Of a DNA stretch of 64,000 bases, positions 37,248 to 46,928 are shown piece after piece. The DNA lies in assembly GCF_018138385.1 (NCBI RefSeq), contig NZ_JAGSIE010000005.1:1-64000 (forward strand). Direction: 5' to 3'. Position 1 is the stretch's first letter; the number at the start of each line of letters is the position of its first letter. A program made the translations under genes and the position numbers. The stretch comes from Allobacillus saliphilus. GTDB taxonomy: Bacteria > Bacillota > Bacilli > Bacillales > Alkalibacillaceae. Under the pieces are notes generated by a model that did not search any database, had not been told where the DNA came from, and worked only from the letters and a program-made list of their open reading frames with translations.

Positions 37248-39167
37248 ATGAAGCATGTATCGATGTTGACCGTGAGAAGGCGATTGATCATTGTCTTTTT
37301 TTTATTGGCCATTTATTTTTTAATTATGTTAGGTAGGCTTTCCTTCGTTCAGCTCGTTTCGGGTGATGAAATTATGGAAAGTGCCGAAGACTTATGGACA
37401 AGAGATATACCATTTCAAGCAGAACGCGGCGAGATTGTCGACCGGAATGGAGAAGTTTTAGTAGGAAACACTGTCGCACCAAGTCTTGCAGTCGTTCCGA
37501 AACAGATTGAGAATCCAGAGAAAGTGGCAGATCAGTTGATGGATATTATCTCCATTGAACGTGAAAAATTAATGAAACACCTAACGAACAAGGTATCTGT
37601 TGAAATGATTCACCCAGAAGGAAGAAAGCTGACAAAAAAGCAAACGAATGAGATTCGTAATTTAAATCTACCTGGAATCTACTTAGCAGAAGACTCTACT
37701 CGTTATTATCCGTATGGTACACAACTTTCACATGTGCTCGGCTTTACTGGAATCGACAACCAAGGATTGGCAGGACTTGAAGCTAGCTATGATGACCAAT
37801 TAAGCGGTAAAAATGGCGCGCTTTCATTTTTTTCTGATGCAAAAGGTGGAAGGATGAATGATCGGTCGAACCGCTATACGGAACCAATCGACGGAAAAAA
37901 TTTATCATTAACGATTGATGCCGAAATACAAGCAATTGTCGAGCGTGAATTAGATCAAGCTGTTGCAAAGTATAACCCAGATAGTGCTTTGGCGATTGTC
38001 ATGAATCCTCAAAATGGAGAGATTCTCTCAATGGCAACGAGACCTACCTATCATCCGAACGAATATCAGTCAGTCAGTCCAGAAGTATATAATCAAAATT
38101 TACCTGTGTTCAGTACTTTTGAGCCAGGATCGACCTTTAAAATCATAACGTTGTCTGCAGCGCTTGAGGAAGGACTTGTCGATTTAGATAAAGATACGTA
38201 TTACGACCAAGGATATGTCAAAGTTGATGGAGCTCGACTGCGATGTTGGCATAAAGGTGGGCACGGGGATCAATCATACTTGGAAGTTGCACAAAACTCT
38301 TGTAACCCAGGGTTTGTTAACTTAGGACAGATGGTTGGCAAAGAACGTTTATTTACGTATATTAAAGAATATGGCTTTGGGAGTAAAACCGGAATTGATT
38401 TGGAAGGGGAAAGCTCGGGTATTCTATTTAAAGAAGATCAAGTAGGACCTGTGGAATTAGCGACTACTGCGTTTGGTCAAGGTGTATCCGTAACGCCGAT
38501 ACAGCAAGTGACAGCGGTTGCTGCCGCAATTAATGGCGGATATCTATATGAACCGTATGTCGTAAAAGGGTTATATGATCCTAAAACGAAAGAACCGATT
38601 ATGGAGCGCGAACCTGAGTTAAAAAAGCAAGTCATTTCGAATGAAACATCGAAAGAAGTAAGACGTGCTCTCGAGCATGTCGTCAGCAACGGCACAGGGC
38701 GAGGAGCTTATGTAGATGGTTATCGAGTTGGCGGTAAAACAGGAACAGCACAGAAAGTCGGCAAAGATGGAAAATATCTAGAGAATAACCACATCGTTTC
38801 GTTTATCGGATTTGCACCTGCTAACAAGCCAGAAGTATTAGTGTATGTTGCAGTAGATAACCCAAAGGATACCGTTCAATTTGGTGGTGTTGTTGCAAGC
38901 CCAATTGCTGGAAGAATCATAGATGATGTATTAAGTCACAAAAATACAAAGAAACAAAAAGGGTTGGAGAAGGATTATCAGTGGCCTGAATCTCCACCGG
39001 TAGAAGTACCGAATCTGATTGGAGAAACGACGAGCGACTTGCAACAATATCTATCAACCTTGACTATTGATGTGCAAGGTGATGGAAAAGAAGTGATCTC
39101 ACAATCACCTGAAAGCGGAACAAAAGTAAAACCAGGTTCAACCATTCGAGTTTTTATGGGTGATTAA
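37248..39167 (+). CDS. spoVD: Sporulation-specific penicillin-binding protein SpoVD
   Basis: SpoVD is the class B transpeptidase used for spore cortex synthesis, working with SpoVE. The 639-residue protein has one N-terminal helix (about 11-30), the active-site S295-TFK (EPGSTFKI), SCN (351-353) and KTGTAQ. It has a single C-terminal PASTA domain (PPVEVPNLIGE to the end). GGAGG lies before the ATG. Two unequal PBPs in tandem here match pbpB/spoVD. Confidence 0.95.
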   Translation: MKHVSMLTVRRRLIIVFFLLAIYFLIMLGRLSFVQLVSGDEIMESAEDLWTRDIPFQAERGEIVDRNGEVLVGNTVAPSLAVVPKQIENPEKVADQLMDIISIEREKLMKHLTNKVSVEMIHPEGRKLTKKQTNEIRNLNLPGIYLAEDSTRYYPYGTQLSHVLGFTGIDNQGLAGLEASYDDQLSGKNGALSFFSDAKGGRMNDRSNRYTEPIDGKNLSLTIDAEIQAIVERELDQAVAKYNPDSALAIVMNPQNGEILSMATRPTYHPNEYQSVSPEVYNQNLPVFSTFEPGSTFKIITLSAALEEGLVDLDKDTYYDQGYVKVDGARLRCWHKGGHGDQSYLEVAQNSCNPGFVNLGQMVGKERLFTYIKEYGFGSKTGIDLEGESSGILFKEDQVGPVELATTAFGQGVSVTPIQQVTAVAAAINGGYLYEPYVVKGLYDPKTKEPIMEREPELKKQVISNETSKEVRRALEHVVSNGTGRGAYVDGYRVGGKTGTAQKVGKDGKYLENNHIVSFIGFAPANKPEVLVYVAVDNPKDTVQFGGVVASPIAGRIIDDVLSHKNTKKQKGLEKDYQWPESPPVEVPNLIGETTSDLQQYLSTLTIDVQGDGKEVISQSPESGTKVKPGSTIRVFMGD

Positions 39168-39195
39168 CACCTTTTCGATTTAAAAATAACAACCA

Positions 39196-39225
39196 ATCGA
39201 CACGAAGCGTTTACTTCGTGTCGAT
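39196..39225. other. Perfect 12-bp stem-loop between spoVD and murE
   Basis: ATCGACACGAAG pairs with CTTCGTGTCGAT around CGTTTA. There is no T tract on either side, so it is not a standard terminator. It could protect or process the spoVD mRNA end, or pause polymerase before the murE promoter. Confidence 0.6.
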
Positions 39226-39285
39226 CACTCATCATATAAAGCGTATTCGTGAAGTAAAAAGGAATTTGGAAACACATAGTTTTCA

Positions 39286-39314
39286 TCGTTTTATCAATTA
39301 AAGTTTGCTATAAT
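39286..39314 (+). promoter_or_regulatory. Internal promoter upstream of murE (extended -10)
   Basis: TTTGCTATAAT at 39304-39314 is a perfect TATAAT with the TGn extension. The -35 region is poor, as often tolerated with extended -10 promoters. It would supply murE and downstream genes independently of mraZ. Confidence 0.6.
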
Positions 39315-39356
39315 AACCATTACAAAGATACGAGTTGTAAGGTAGGAGATATATAT

Positions 39357-40826
39357 ATGAAATTAAAGGAATTAATCGATCAATTGAAAATTAAAGAGAT
39401 CAAGGGAGAGATATCCGATCAAACGGTTCATTCGATTGAGATGGATTCTCGTAAAGTGAGTGATCATTCACTTTTTATTTGTATAGATGGTTTTACTGTA
39501 GATGGGCACGACTATACTGAGCAAGCAACTCGGAATGGAGCAATAGCAATTATTGCTGAAAAACAAGTCGAAACGAGTGTCCCTGTCATTCAAGTACCTG
39601 ATACATCGAAAGCAATGGCTCAGCTTGCTGATTATTTTTATGGTCATCCAAGCAGTCAGTTGAATGTGATTGGTGTGACAGGTACGAATGGTAAAACTAC
39701 TTTGACGTATTTACTAGATGATATATTTACTTTTTATGGTCACAAAACGGCAGTAATAGGTACTATTGACATGAAAATTGGAGATCAGCGTTACCCGGTT
39801 AAAAATACAACGCCGGACGCTTTGTTCTTACATAAAAACTTCCGTAAGATGGTCGATGAAAACGTCGAGACAGTCATCATGGAAGTTTCTTCGCATGCAC
39901 TGAGCATGGGGCGAGTTCATGGAGTGGATATTAATACGGCTACGTATACGAACCTTACACAAGACCATTTGGATTACCATACGGATATGAATGATTATGC
40001 ACATGCTAAGTCACTATTATTTTCTCAATTAGGCAATCGATTTGACGATAGGAAAACAGCCGTAATTAATATCGATGATCCATATGCAGGCGTTATGGGG
40101 CGTGCGTGTGCTCAACCAATTGTGACATATGGTTTGAGTGAAAAAGCGTTCATCAGAGGAACTGATCTGCAGCTAGGTGCAGACTTCAGCTCTTTTTCTG
40201 TCAGTTCACCAGCATTTACAACGAAAATAGAGACAAAGCTTTCAGGAAAATTTAATGTTTATAATATGTTGGCAGCTATTGCGGTAGCCTATACGTATAA
40301 TGTTCCAATCGAAACAATCAAAAAAGCTTTACAGCAAACAAAAGGAGTACCAGGACGTTTTGAATCGGTTTCTAATGATTACCCAGTATCTGTAATTGTC
40401 GATTACGCTCATACGCCCGATTCATTGGAAAATGTATTACAATCGATTTCTGAGATAAAAACAAATCAAGTTTATACGGTTGTTGGTAGTGGTGGCGATC
40501 GAGATCGAACAAAACGGCCTAAGATGGCAGACGCAGCTATGAAATATAGTGATCATGTTATCTTCACATCGGATAACCCACGAACGGAGGATCCACAAGC
40601 AATTTTGGATGATATGACAAACCATCTTTCGGAGGAATCTTTTTCTGTAATTGAAGATAGAAAAACAGCTATACAATATGCGATTGACCGAGCAGTGGAT
40701 GGTGATATTGTCTTGATTGCCGGAAAAGGACACGAGACGTATCAAGAAGTCAATGATGTGAGAAATCATTTTGATGACCGTGAAGTCGCAAAAGCAATGA
40801 TTGAAGAAAAGTACGAGGAGTCCTAG
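39357..40826 (+). CDS. murE: UDP-MurNAc-tripeptide synthetase MurE (meso-DAP type)
   Basis: MurE adds the third residue to the peptidoglycan stem peptide. The 489-residue ligase has the ATP loop GVTGTNGKTT (106-115) and, decisive for substrate, DNPR at 406-409, the signature of meso-diaminopimelate addition. The wall is therefore predicted to be DAP-type at position 3. murF starts two bases after its stop. Confidence 0.97.
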   Translation: MKLKELIDQLKIKEIKGEISDQTVHSIEMDSRKVSDHSLFICIDGFTVDGHDYTEQATRNGAIAIIAEKQVETSVPVIQVPDTSKAMAQLADYFYGHPSSQLNVIGVTGTNGKTTLTYLLDDIFTFYGHKTAVIGTIDMKIGDQRYPVKNTTPDALFLHKNFRKMVDENVETVIMEVSSHALSMGRVHGVDINTATYTNLTQDHLDYHTDMNDYAHAKSLLFSQLGNRFDDRKTAVINIDDPYAGVMGRACAQPIVTYGLSEKAFIRGTDLQLGADFSSFSVSSPAFTTKIETKLSGKFNVYNMLAAIAVAYTYNVPIETIKKALQQTKGVPGRFESVSNDYPVSVIVDYAHTPDSLENVLQSISEIKTNQVYTVVGSGGDRDRTKRPKMADAAMKYSDHVIFTSDNPRTEDPQAILDDMTNHLSEESFSVIEDRKTAIQYAIDRAVDGDIVLIAGKGHETYQEVNDVRNHFDDREVAKAMIEEKYEES

Positions 40827-40827
40827 T

Positions 40828-42174
40828 ATGGAAAAATTTACGTTAAATTTCGTGGCAGACTTATTTGAACAACAGTTAACAGAGCAACAGAGGAATTTAT
40901 CGATTCATCATATTTATACGGACAGTCGTCAATCGGTAGAAGGTGGACTTTTTGTACCGATTGTTGGAGATCGCTTTGATGCGCATGATTTTATTTCTGG
41001 CGCAATTGAGCAAGGTGCTGTAGCAGCGTTGTGGTCGCGCACGGAGAAGCCAGATGATATACCAGAAGATTTTCCGTTAATATATGTAGATGACACCTTA
41101 AAAGCATTGCAAGATTTAGCGAAAGCATATCGTCAAGAACTCAACCCAACTGTCATCGGTGTGACGGGTTCAAATGGAAAAACAACGACGAAAGAGCTGA
41201 TTGCCGCTTGTTTAAGCGTGAAGTATAAAACTGCAAAAACAGAAGGTAATTTGAATAATCATATCGGTCTTCCGTTAACAATTTTACGGATGGAGCGAGA
41301 CGTCGATGTATTAGTCGCCGAAATGGGAATGAGTGCTTTTGGCGAAATTGAGCTACTATCTTTAATTGGACAACCTAATCATGCCGTCATTACAAATATA
41401 GGGGAATCACATATCGAATTTTTAGGAAGCCGTGAAGGTATTGCGAAGGCCAAGTTAGAGATTAAGGCAGGCTTACAAAAACAAGGGCAGTTAATCATTG
41501 ATGGTGATGAACCATTGTTAACGAGTGATGATTATCCGAACAAGGTTCATTGTGGTTTTCATTCAAAAAATGATTACCGTGTAGAAGCATATGTACAAGG
41601 TCAGGAACAATCCAATGTTACCATCAACGAGACAACGTTTACGTTACCGTTATTGGGGAAACACCAAGCATTGAACGCAGCTTTTGCGATCGCTGTTTCT
41701 GAGTTGATGAATGTATCAATCGACCAAGCGGCCAAACAATTAGAGACCGTCATTATTCCAGGAATGCGTTTTGAAAAAATAGAAACAAAAGAGGGCGCAT
41801 TATTAATTAATGATGCTTATAATGCTTCAGCTACTTCGATGATTGCATCTCTTGATGTTGTTAAAAAGATGGATTATCAACGAAAAGTAGCCGTACTTGC
41901 AGATATTTTGGAGCTCGGTGACTTTGCGGAAGAAGCGCACAAGAAGGTCGGACAATCATTGGATGAACAATTTGATGCTATTTTTACATTTGGGACGAGT
42001 AGTCGGTTTATTTTGGACGGATTACCCGCTACTTTTTCAGGAAAACAAAAACATTTTACGTCTAAACAAGCATTGATTGAGGAAATAGCTTCATATCTTG
42101 ATGAAGATACAGTCGTATTATTTAAAGGCTCGAGATCAATGAAACTAGAAGAAATAATTGAAGCAGTGCATTAA
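40828..42174 (+). CDS. murF: UDP-MurNAc-tripeptide:D-Ala-D-Ala ligase MurF
   Basis: MurF adds the terminal D-Ala-D-Ala dipeptide to the UDP-MurNAc precursor. The 448-residue protein has GVTGSNGKTTTKE and the central LNNHIGLPLTIL typical of MurF. ATG at 40828 follows GAGGAG, which is inside the murE 3' end. In B. subtilis murF lies elsewhere (next to ddl), so its place in this cluster is a difference. Confidence 0.96.
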   Translation: MEKFTLNFVADLFEQQLTEQQRNLSIHHIYTDSRQSVEGGLFVPIVGDRFDAHDFISGAIEQGAVAALWSRTEKPDDIPEDFPLIYVDDTLKALQDLAKAYRQELNPTVIGVTGSNGKTTTKELIAACLSVKYKTAKTEGNLNNHIGLPLTILRMERDVDVLVAEMGMSAFGEIELLSLIGQPNHAVITNIGESHIEFLGSREGIAKAKLEIKAGLQKQGQLIIDGDEPLLTSDDYPNKVHCGFHSKNDYRVEAYVQGQEQSNVTINETTFTLPLLGKHQALNAAFAIAVSELMNVSIDQAAKQLETVIIPGMRFEKIETKEGALLINDAYNASATSMIASLDVVKKMDYQRKVAVLADILELGDFAEEAHKKVGQSLDEQFDAIFTFGTSSRFILDGLPATFSGKQKHFTSKQALIEEIASYLDEDTVVLFKGSRSMKLEEIIEAVH

Positions 42175-42205
42175 GAAAACGCGTCAATAGAAGGGGAAAA
42201 ATACT

Positions 42206-43189
42206 GTGAGTGTACTAACAATAATCTTAACAATCGCTATATCATTTTTAATTACGGTCTTGCTATCACCAATTATCATCCCTTTTTTGCGTCGGTTAAA
42301 ATTTGGGCAAAGCATTCGTGAAGAAGGACCAAAATCTCACCAGGCAAAATCAGGAACACCGACGATGGGAGGCGTCATGATTATCGTTTCTATTGTCCTG
42401 ACAACGTTAATCATGATTGTTAAAGATGGATTGAGTGAATTCTCAAGTTCCACATTTATCTTACTCTTTGTCTTATTAGGATATGGATTAATTGGCTTTT
42501 TGGATGATTTTATTAAGATTAAATATAAAAGAAACTTAGGTCTTACATCAAAACAGAAAATGCTTGGTCAAATAATAATTGCCATTATTGTATTTTTCAT
42601 TCTTGACCGGCAAGGCTATAATACCGAGGTAGCTTTACCTGGTACCGATTTATCAGTTGATTTCGGTTGGTTTTATGCTGTGTTTTTATTATTGATGCTT
42701 GTAGGAGCTTCCAACGCCGTCAACTTGACAGATGGTTTGGATGGTCTCGTTGCAGGAACTGCCTCAGTAGCGTTCTCAGCCTTTGCTATTATTGGTTGGT
42801 ATCATCAACTACCGCCTGATTTGATTATTTTCACTCTTGCAGTTGTGGGTGCTTTGTTAGGTTTCTTAGTTTTTAACAGTCATCCGGCAAAGGTTTTCAT
42901 GGGTGACACTGGCTCACTGGCATTTGGTGCCTCATTAGCTATGGTAGCTATCTTAATGAAACTAGAAATTTTACTTGTATTGATTGGTGGCGTTTTTGTT
43001 ATTGAGACACTATCTGTCATCATTCAGGTGATTTCTTTTAAGACAACTGGTAAACGTGTATTTAAAATGAGTCCATTACATCACCACTATGAATTGATCG
43101 GGTGGTCTGAATGGAAGGTCGTTACTAGTTTTTGGCTTGTCGGTATTTTATGTGCAGCACTAGGTATATTTATTGAGGTGGGGATTTAA
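42206..43189 (+). CDS. mraY: Phospho-MurNAc-pentapeptide translocase MraY
   Basis: MraY makes lipid I by moving phospho-MurNAc-pentapeptide to undecaprenyl phosphate at the inner face of the membrane. The 327-residue protein has about ten helices and the family motifs [24 protein letters not shown] and [14 protein letters not shown] start follows AAGGGGAAAA. Its stop overlaps the murD start (TAATG). Confidence 0.97.
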   Translation: MSVLTIILTIAISFLITVLLSPIIIPFLRRLKFGQSIREEGPKSHQAKSGTPTMGGVMIIVSIVLTTLIMIVKDGLSEFSSSTFILLFVLLGYGLIGFLDDFIKIKYKRNLGLTSKQKMLGQIIIAIIVFFILDRQGYNTEVALPGTDLSVDFGWFYAVFLLLMLVGASNAVNLTDGLDGLVAGTASVAFSAFAIIGWYHQLPPDLIIFTLAVVGALLGFLVFNSHPAKVFMGDTGSLAFGASLAMVAILMKLEILLVLIGGVFVIETLSVIIQVISFKTTGKRVFKMSPLHHHYELIGWSEWKVVTSFWLVGILCAALGIFIEVGI

Positions 43190-44541
43190 TGAAAACGTTG
43201 ACGAACTTCCCATATAACAAAGTATTAGTTTTAGGCTTGGCCAAAAGCGGAGAAGCAGCTGCACAGTTATTATATGATTCTGGCATTGACTTTAGAATTA
43301 ATGATCGTCTTCCGTTAGAAGAAAATGAAACGGCAAAACGGTTTACTGAAATGGGTTGTGATGTCATTACTGGCAAACACCCATTAACCGTTCTGAATGA
43401 CATTGACCTAGTGGTGAAAAATCCTGGAATTCCATACGACAATCCAATTATCCAAGAAGCATTAAACAGAGATCTTCCTGTCATTACGGAAGTCGAGTTA
43501 TCGTATCCATTGGTGGAAGGTCCGTTGATTGCGATTACTGGATCAAACGGTAAAACAACAACGACTACGTTAATATTTGAGCTATTGCAAGCTGGAGGAT
43601 TTAACCCACTCATCGCCGGTAACATCGGTAATGTGGCATCAGAGGTTTTGCGGGAGCAGAAAAAAGATCAGCCAGTTGTAATGGAATTATCTTCATTTCA
43701 ATTAAAAGGGACAAAAACATTCAAGCCTGATTATGCCATTTTACTGAATTTGACTGAAGCTCACTTAGATTATCATCATTCGATGGAAGATTATATTAAC
43801 TCCAAGTTAAAGATTTTTCAAAACCAAACGAACGAGGATGTAGCCATTTTAAATCAACTTGATTCATTAACTTCTTCACAACAAATCCCTGGTAACGGAA
43901 AACGTGTATATTTTTCCGTAATCAATGATTCCGATAGCGAAATTATGCTGAATGAAGATGACCAAATCCAATATCGTGGGGACAAATTAATGAGCAAGAA
44001 CGAAGTCGCTCTGCCAGGGAACCATAATCTTGAAAACGTCTTAGCAAGTATTGCGATTGCCAAATCATTTCACATATCGGATGAAGTAATTATCGAAAAG
44101 CTACGAACATTTATAGGTGTTAAGCATCGTTTGCAATTTGTCGAACGATTGAATGAACGGCTTTTTTATAATGATTCAAAAGCAACGAACATCCAAGCGA
44201 CATCAAAAGCTGTCCGTTCATTTGAGCGGCCGATTGTATTGATTGCAGGTGGATTAGATCGAGGCAATGAATTCGATGAGCTGTTCGATTCTTTCAATAA
44301 TGTGACAAACTGTATAGTGTATGGTGAATCGAAAGATAAATTGTATGAGGCAGGAAAGCGAAAAGGATTTAAACAGATAACGATTACAGATAGCTTAGTG
44401 GAAGCGACGAAAAAAGCATATGAATTGAGTAAACCAGGTGACATCATTCTACTCTCCCCAGCCTGTGCTAGTTGGGACCAATTCCCATCCTTTGAAGCAC
44501 GCGGTGACATGTTCATCGAAACTGTGCATAAACTAAAGTAG
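43189..44541 (+). CDS. murD: UDP-MurNAc-L-alanine:D-glutamate ligase MurD
   Basis: MurD adds D-glutamate to UDP-MurNAc-L-Ala. The 450-residue protein shows the N-terminal UDP-binding Rossmann part (VLVLGLAKSGEAAA), the ATP loop ITGSNGKTTTTTL, and the C-terminal domain block LSPACASWDQF near residue 425. The start overlaps the mraY stop and follows GAGGTGGGG. Confidence 0.97.
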   Translation: MKTLTNFPYNKVLVLGLAKSGEAAAQLLYDSGIDFRINDRLPLEENETAKRFTEMGCDVITGKHPLTVLNDIDLVVKNPGIPYDNPIIQEALNRDLPVITEVELSYPLVEGPLIAITGSNGKTTTTTLIFELLQAGGFNPLIAGNIGNVASEVLREQKKDQPVVMELSSFQLKGTKTFKPDYAILLNLTEAHLDYHHSMEDYINSKLKIFQNQTNEDVAILNQLDSLTSSQQIPGNGKRVYFSVINDSDSEIMLNEDDQIQYRGDKLMSKNEVALPGNHNLENVLASIAIAKSFHISDEVIIEKLRTFIGVKHRLQFVERLNERLFYNDSKATNIQATSKAVRSFERPIVLIAGGLDRGNEFDELFDSFNNVTNCIVYGESKDKLYEAGKRKGFKQITITDSLVEATKKAYELSKPGDIILLSPACASWDQFPSFEARGDMFIETVHKLK

Positions 44542-44633
44542 GGGCTTAGGACAAGGTAGTGTTTGTCTTCTGTTTCTTACCGGACTCATTTAGCCCCTGA
44601 CTTCCGAATGACGAAGTAAGGGGATGTTTTTTT
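44541..44633 (+). promoter_or_regulatory. Alternative hairpins in front of spoVE that bury its ribosome site
   Basis: CCCCTGACTTC (44594-44604) pairs with GAAGTAAGGGG (44613-44623) and is followed by ATGTTTTTTT, a full terminator. The same hairpin hides AAGGGG (44618-44623), the only ribosome site for the spoVE TTG start at 44632. GGGGCT (44541-44546) can instead pair with AGCCCC (44592-44597), which overlaps the terminator stem. The two folds exclude each other. Confidence 0.6.
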
Positions 44634-45747
44634 GGTTAAAAATCGTACAGAACAATCAATTGATCTCGTTTTAATGACGGCTATTCTAATCCTTCTGTTT
44701 TTAGGAGCTGTGATGGTTTACAGTTCATCATCCGTTTGGGCAGGTTATCAATTTAATGATCAGTTTTTTTATTTAAAAAGACAGACTTTATTTATTGTCT
44801 TTGGGTTAGTCGCGATTTGGATTACGATGCGAATCTCTTATCATCATTGGTTACGTTTTTCTTTGTGGATTTATCTACTATGCTTATTTTTATTAATGGT
44901 TGTATTGATTCCCGGAGTTGGACTTGTTCGTGGTGGTGCGCAAAGCTGGATAGGGGTCGGTGCGTTCAGTATTCAACCGAGTGAATTTATGAAAATTGGT
45001 TTGATTATTTTATATGCATCTTTACTTCCAAAAGTCCAAAAAGGGTTAAAGCATTTTGCGAAGGGTTTTCTACCAATTTTGTTATTCATTGTGATTCCTT
45101 TTGGCTTAATGATGTTACAACCTGATTTAGGAACAGGACTTGTTTTCATCTGTACTGGAATCTTTATGATTTTTATTTCCGGAGCTAAAATTAAGCACTT
45201 TGTAATTCTAGGTGGCGTAGGCATTGCGGGTTTTATTGCATTGATTGCTTCTGCACCATATCGAATTAGTCGAATTAATGCTTTTTTGAACCCATGGGAA
45301 GATCCTTTAGGTGATGGTTTTCAAATCATTCAGTCTTTATATGCCGTCGGCCCAGGAGGGTTAATGGGTCTAGGATTCGGTAACTCCATGCAGAAATACT
45401 TTTATTTGCCGGAGCCTCAAAATGATTTTATTTTTGCAATCATTGCTGAAGAGTTAGGCCTAATTGGGTCAACCTTCATCCTCTTTCTGTTCTTTGTCAT
45501 TATATGGCGTGGGGTGCTCATCTCTCTACATACAGAAGACATTTCCGGTTCGTTATTAGCTTTCGGTGTGACAACAATGATTGCGATTCAGGTGATGATC
45601 AATATCAGTGTTGTCATTGGGTTAATTCCAGTTACGGGAATCACTCTACCTTTATTGAGCTATGGAGGTTCCTCATTAACCATTACATTATTTGCATTAG
45701 GCATATTATTAAACATTAGTAAACATGCTAGGTTTCCGGCTCGATAA
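44632..45747 (+). CDS. spoVE: SEDS-family peptidoglycan polymerase SpoVE
   Basis: SpoVE is the SEDS (FtsW/RodA-type) glycosyltransferase partner of SpoVD in spore cortex synthesis. The 371-residue protein has about ten helices and the signatures VMVYSSSS near the start, LQPDLGTGLVF and GITLPLLSYGGSS. It must start at TTG 44632: the frame is closed upstream by TAA at 44617 and only TTG follows. It could be FtsW by sequence alone; position supports SpoVE. Confidence 0.9.
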   Translation: MVKNRTEQSIDLVLMTAILILLFLGAVMVYSSSSVWAGYQFNDQFFYLKRQTLFIVFGLVAIWITMRISYHHWLRFSLWIYLLCLFLLMVVLIPGVGLVRGGAQSWIGVGAFSIQPSEFMKIGLIILYASLLPKVQKGLKHFAKGFLPILLFIVIPFGLMMLQPDLGTGLVFICTGIFMIFISGAKIKHFVILGGVGIAGFIALIASAPYRISRINAFLNPWEDPLGDGFQIIQSLYAVGPGGLMGLGFGNSMQKYFYLPEPQNDFIFAIIAEELGLIGSTFILFLFFVIIWRGVLISLHTEDISGSLLAFGVTTMIAIQVMINISVVIGLIPVTGITLPLLSYGGSSLTITLFALGILLNISKHARFPAR

Positions 45748-45766
45748 GCATTATAAAGATTGATTC

Positions 45767-45814
45767 AATGCTCATTTTCCTTGATAAATATCGGGAGATT
45801 GAGCATTTTTATTT
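45767..45814 (+). terminator. Terminator after spoVE
   Basis: AATGCTCA pairs with TGAGCATT across a 25-base loop containing a smaller helix, then TTTTATTTTT. Confidence 0.75.
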
Positions 45815-45909
45815 TTGAAAACACGTTTTACGGAATCATAAATTGTAAATTGTTATAAAACAGTAATCTTATCTATCAAAGTTTGGATAAAAATTGGGCA
45901 AAAAACCAT

Positions 45910-45938
45910 ATTTTAAGTCAATCAAACTATGCTATAAT
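45910..45938 (+). promoter_or_regulatory. Promoter upstream of divIB (extended -10)
   Basis: ATGCTATAAT at 45929-45938 is a perfect TATAAT with TGn; the -35 is poor. It lies 46 bases before the divIB start and after the spoVE terminator, so divIB-ftsA-ftsZ can be expressed on their own. Confidence 0.6.
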
Positions 45939-45983
45939 GAAAGAATAATATATTTGAAATGTATTGTTTAGGAGAAACATTTC

Positions 45984-46778
45984 ATGGCTGATAAAAAAAT
46001 TATTTCAATTGAAGATCGAATACCGCAACTCAAGAAAGCGAGAAAGCGAAAAGCAAATCGACGTTTTGTCATGTATTTAACTATAATATTGCTATTGGTG
46101 TTAGTGATAGTTTATATTCAATCCCCTTTAAGTTATGTGAAAAGCATCGATGTGAAAGGCAATCATCGTGTCGAAGAATCCAAAGTTATCGAATTGAGTG
46201 AAATCTCAATGGACGAAAACTATTGGGGAGTCGAATTGGATCAAGCGAAAGATTTTATTTTAAACCATCCAGAAATTAGCAGTGTAGAAATCGAGCGAAA
46301 ATGGTATAACGGTTATGAAATCACTATTAGTGAGTTGGCGCGTGTTGCCTATGTCCGTGAAGGTGATCATTATTATCCAATCCTAGAAGACGGAACAATG
46401 CTAAAAGACCAGCAATTAGGCCAACCTTTAGGAGACGCTCCGTTATTACATGACTTCAATAGTCCTGAAATGTTAAGATTATTAACAGAACAGCTTGAGA
46501 AACTACCTGAATCTATTAATCAATTATTATCAGAAATTTACTGGATCCCTAATGAAATCAACAACTATAAAATTTTAATTTATACAGCGGATGGTCATGA
46601 AGTAATTGCTTCAATTCGTGACTTTTCGTCAAAGATAAAACTATACCCATCTATTACTGCTCAAATTCAACCGAATCAAGAAGGTGTCATTCATATTGAC
46701 GTCGGTGCTTATTTCCAACCTTACTCAAGCGAGGAAGAAGTGAGCACACAAGAAAATCAAGTTGAATCACAGCAATGA
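45984..46778 (+). CDS. divIB: Cell division protein DivIB (FtsQ)
   Basis: DivIB is a bitopic divisome protein joining FtsL and DivIC. The 264-residue protein has a basic cytoplasmic tail (1-27), one helix (about 28-46), then a POTRA domain beginning SPLSYVKSIDVKGNHRVEESKV and the FtsQ/DivIB domain. The C terminus is Glu/Gln/Ser-rich. AGGAGA precedes the ATG. In B. subtilis murG and murB separate it from spoVE; neither is present here. Confidence 0.95.
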   Translation: MADKKIISIEDRIPQLKKARKRKANRRFVMYLTIILLLVLVIVYIQSPLSYVKSIDVKGNHRVEESKVIELSEISMDENYWGVELDQAKDFILNHPEISSVEIERKWYNGYEITISELARVAYVREGDHYYPILEDGTMLKDQQLGQPLGDAPLLHDFNSPEMLRLLTEQLEKLPESINQLLSEIYWIPNEINNYKILIYTADGHEVIASIRDFSSKIKLYPSITAQIQPNQEGVIHIDVGAYFQPYSSEEEVSTQENQVESQQ

Positions 46779-46928
46779 ATGGACAGCTCTATAAATGTAG
46801 AATTTTGTTGAATATGCAGGGATTTTAAAGGATTAAATCGAATAAGTATGGAAGAAGTAAATCATTTGTATTTGTTACACGAAACAAATTTGAATAATGA
46901 CGGGTGAGCCTTACGTGGAGGTGCAGGC

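Noticed and set aside
44632-45747. FtsW rather than SpoVE
   Set aside because: Both are SEDS proteins with the same motifs. Position between murD and divIB, close to spoVD, matches SpoVE; vegetative FtsW is elsewhere in Bacillus. The alternative is not fully excluded.
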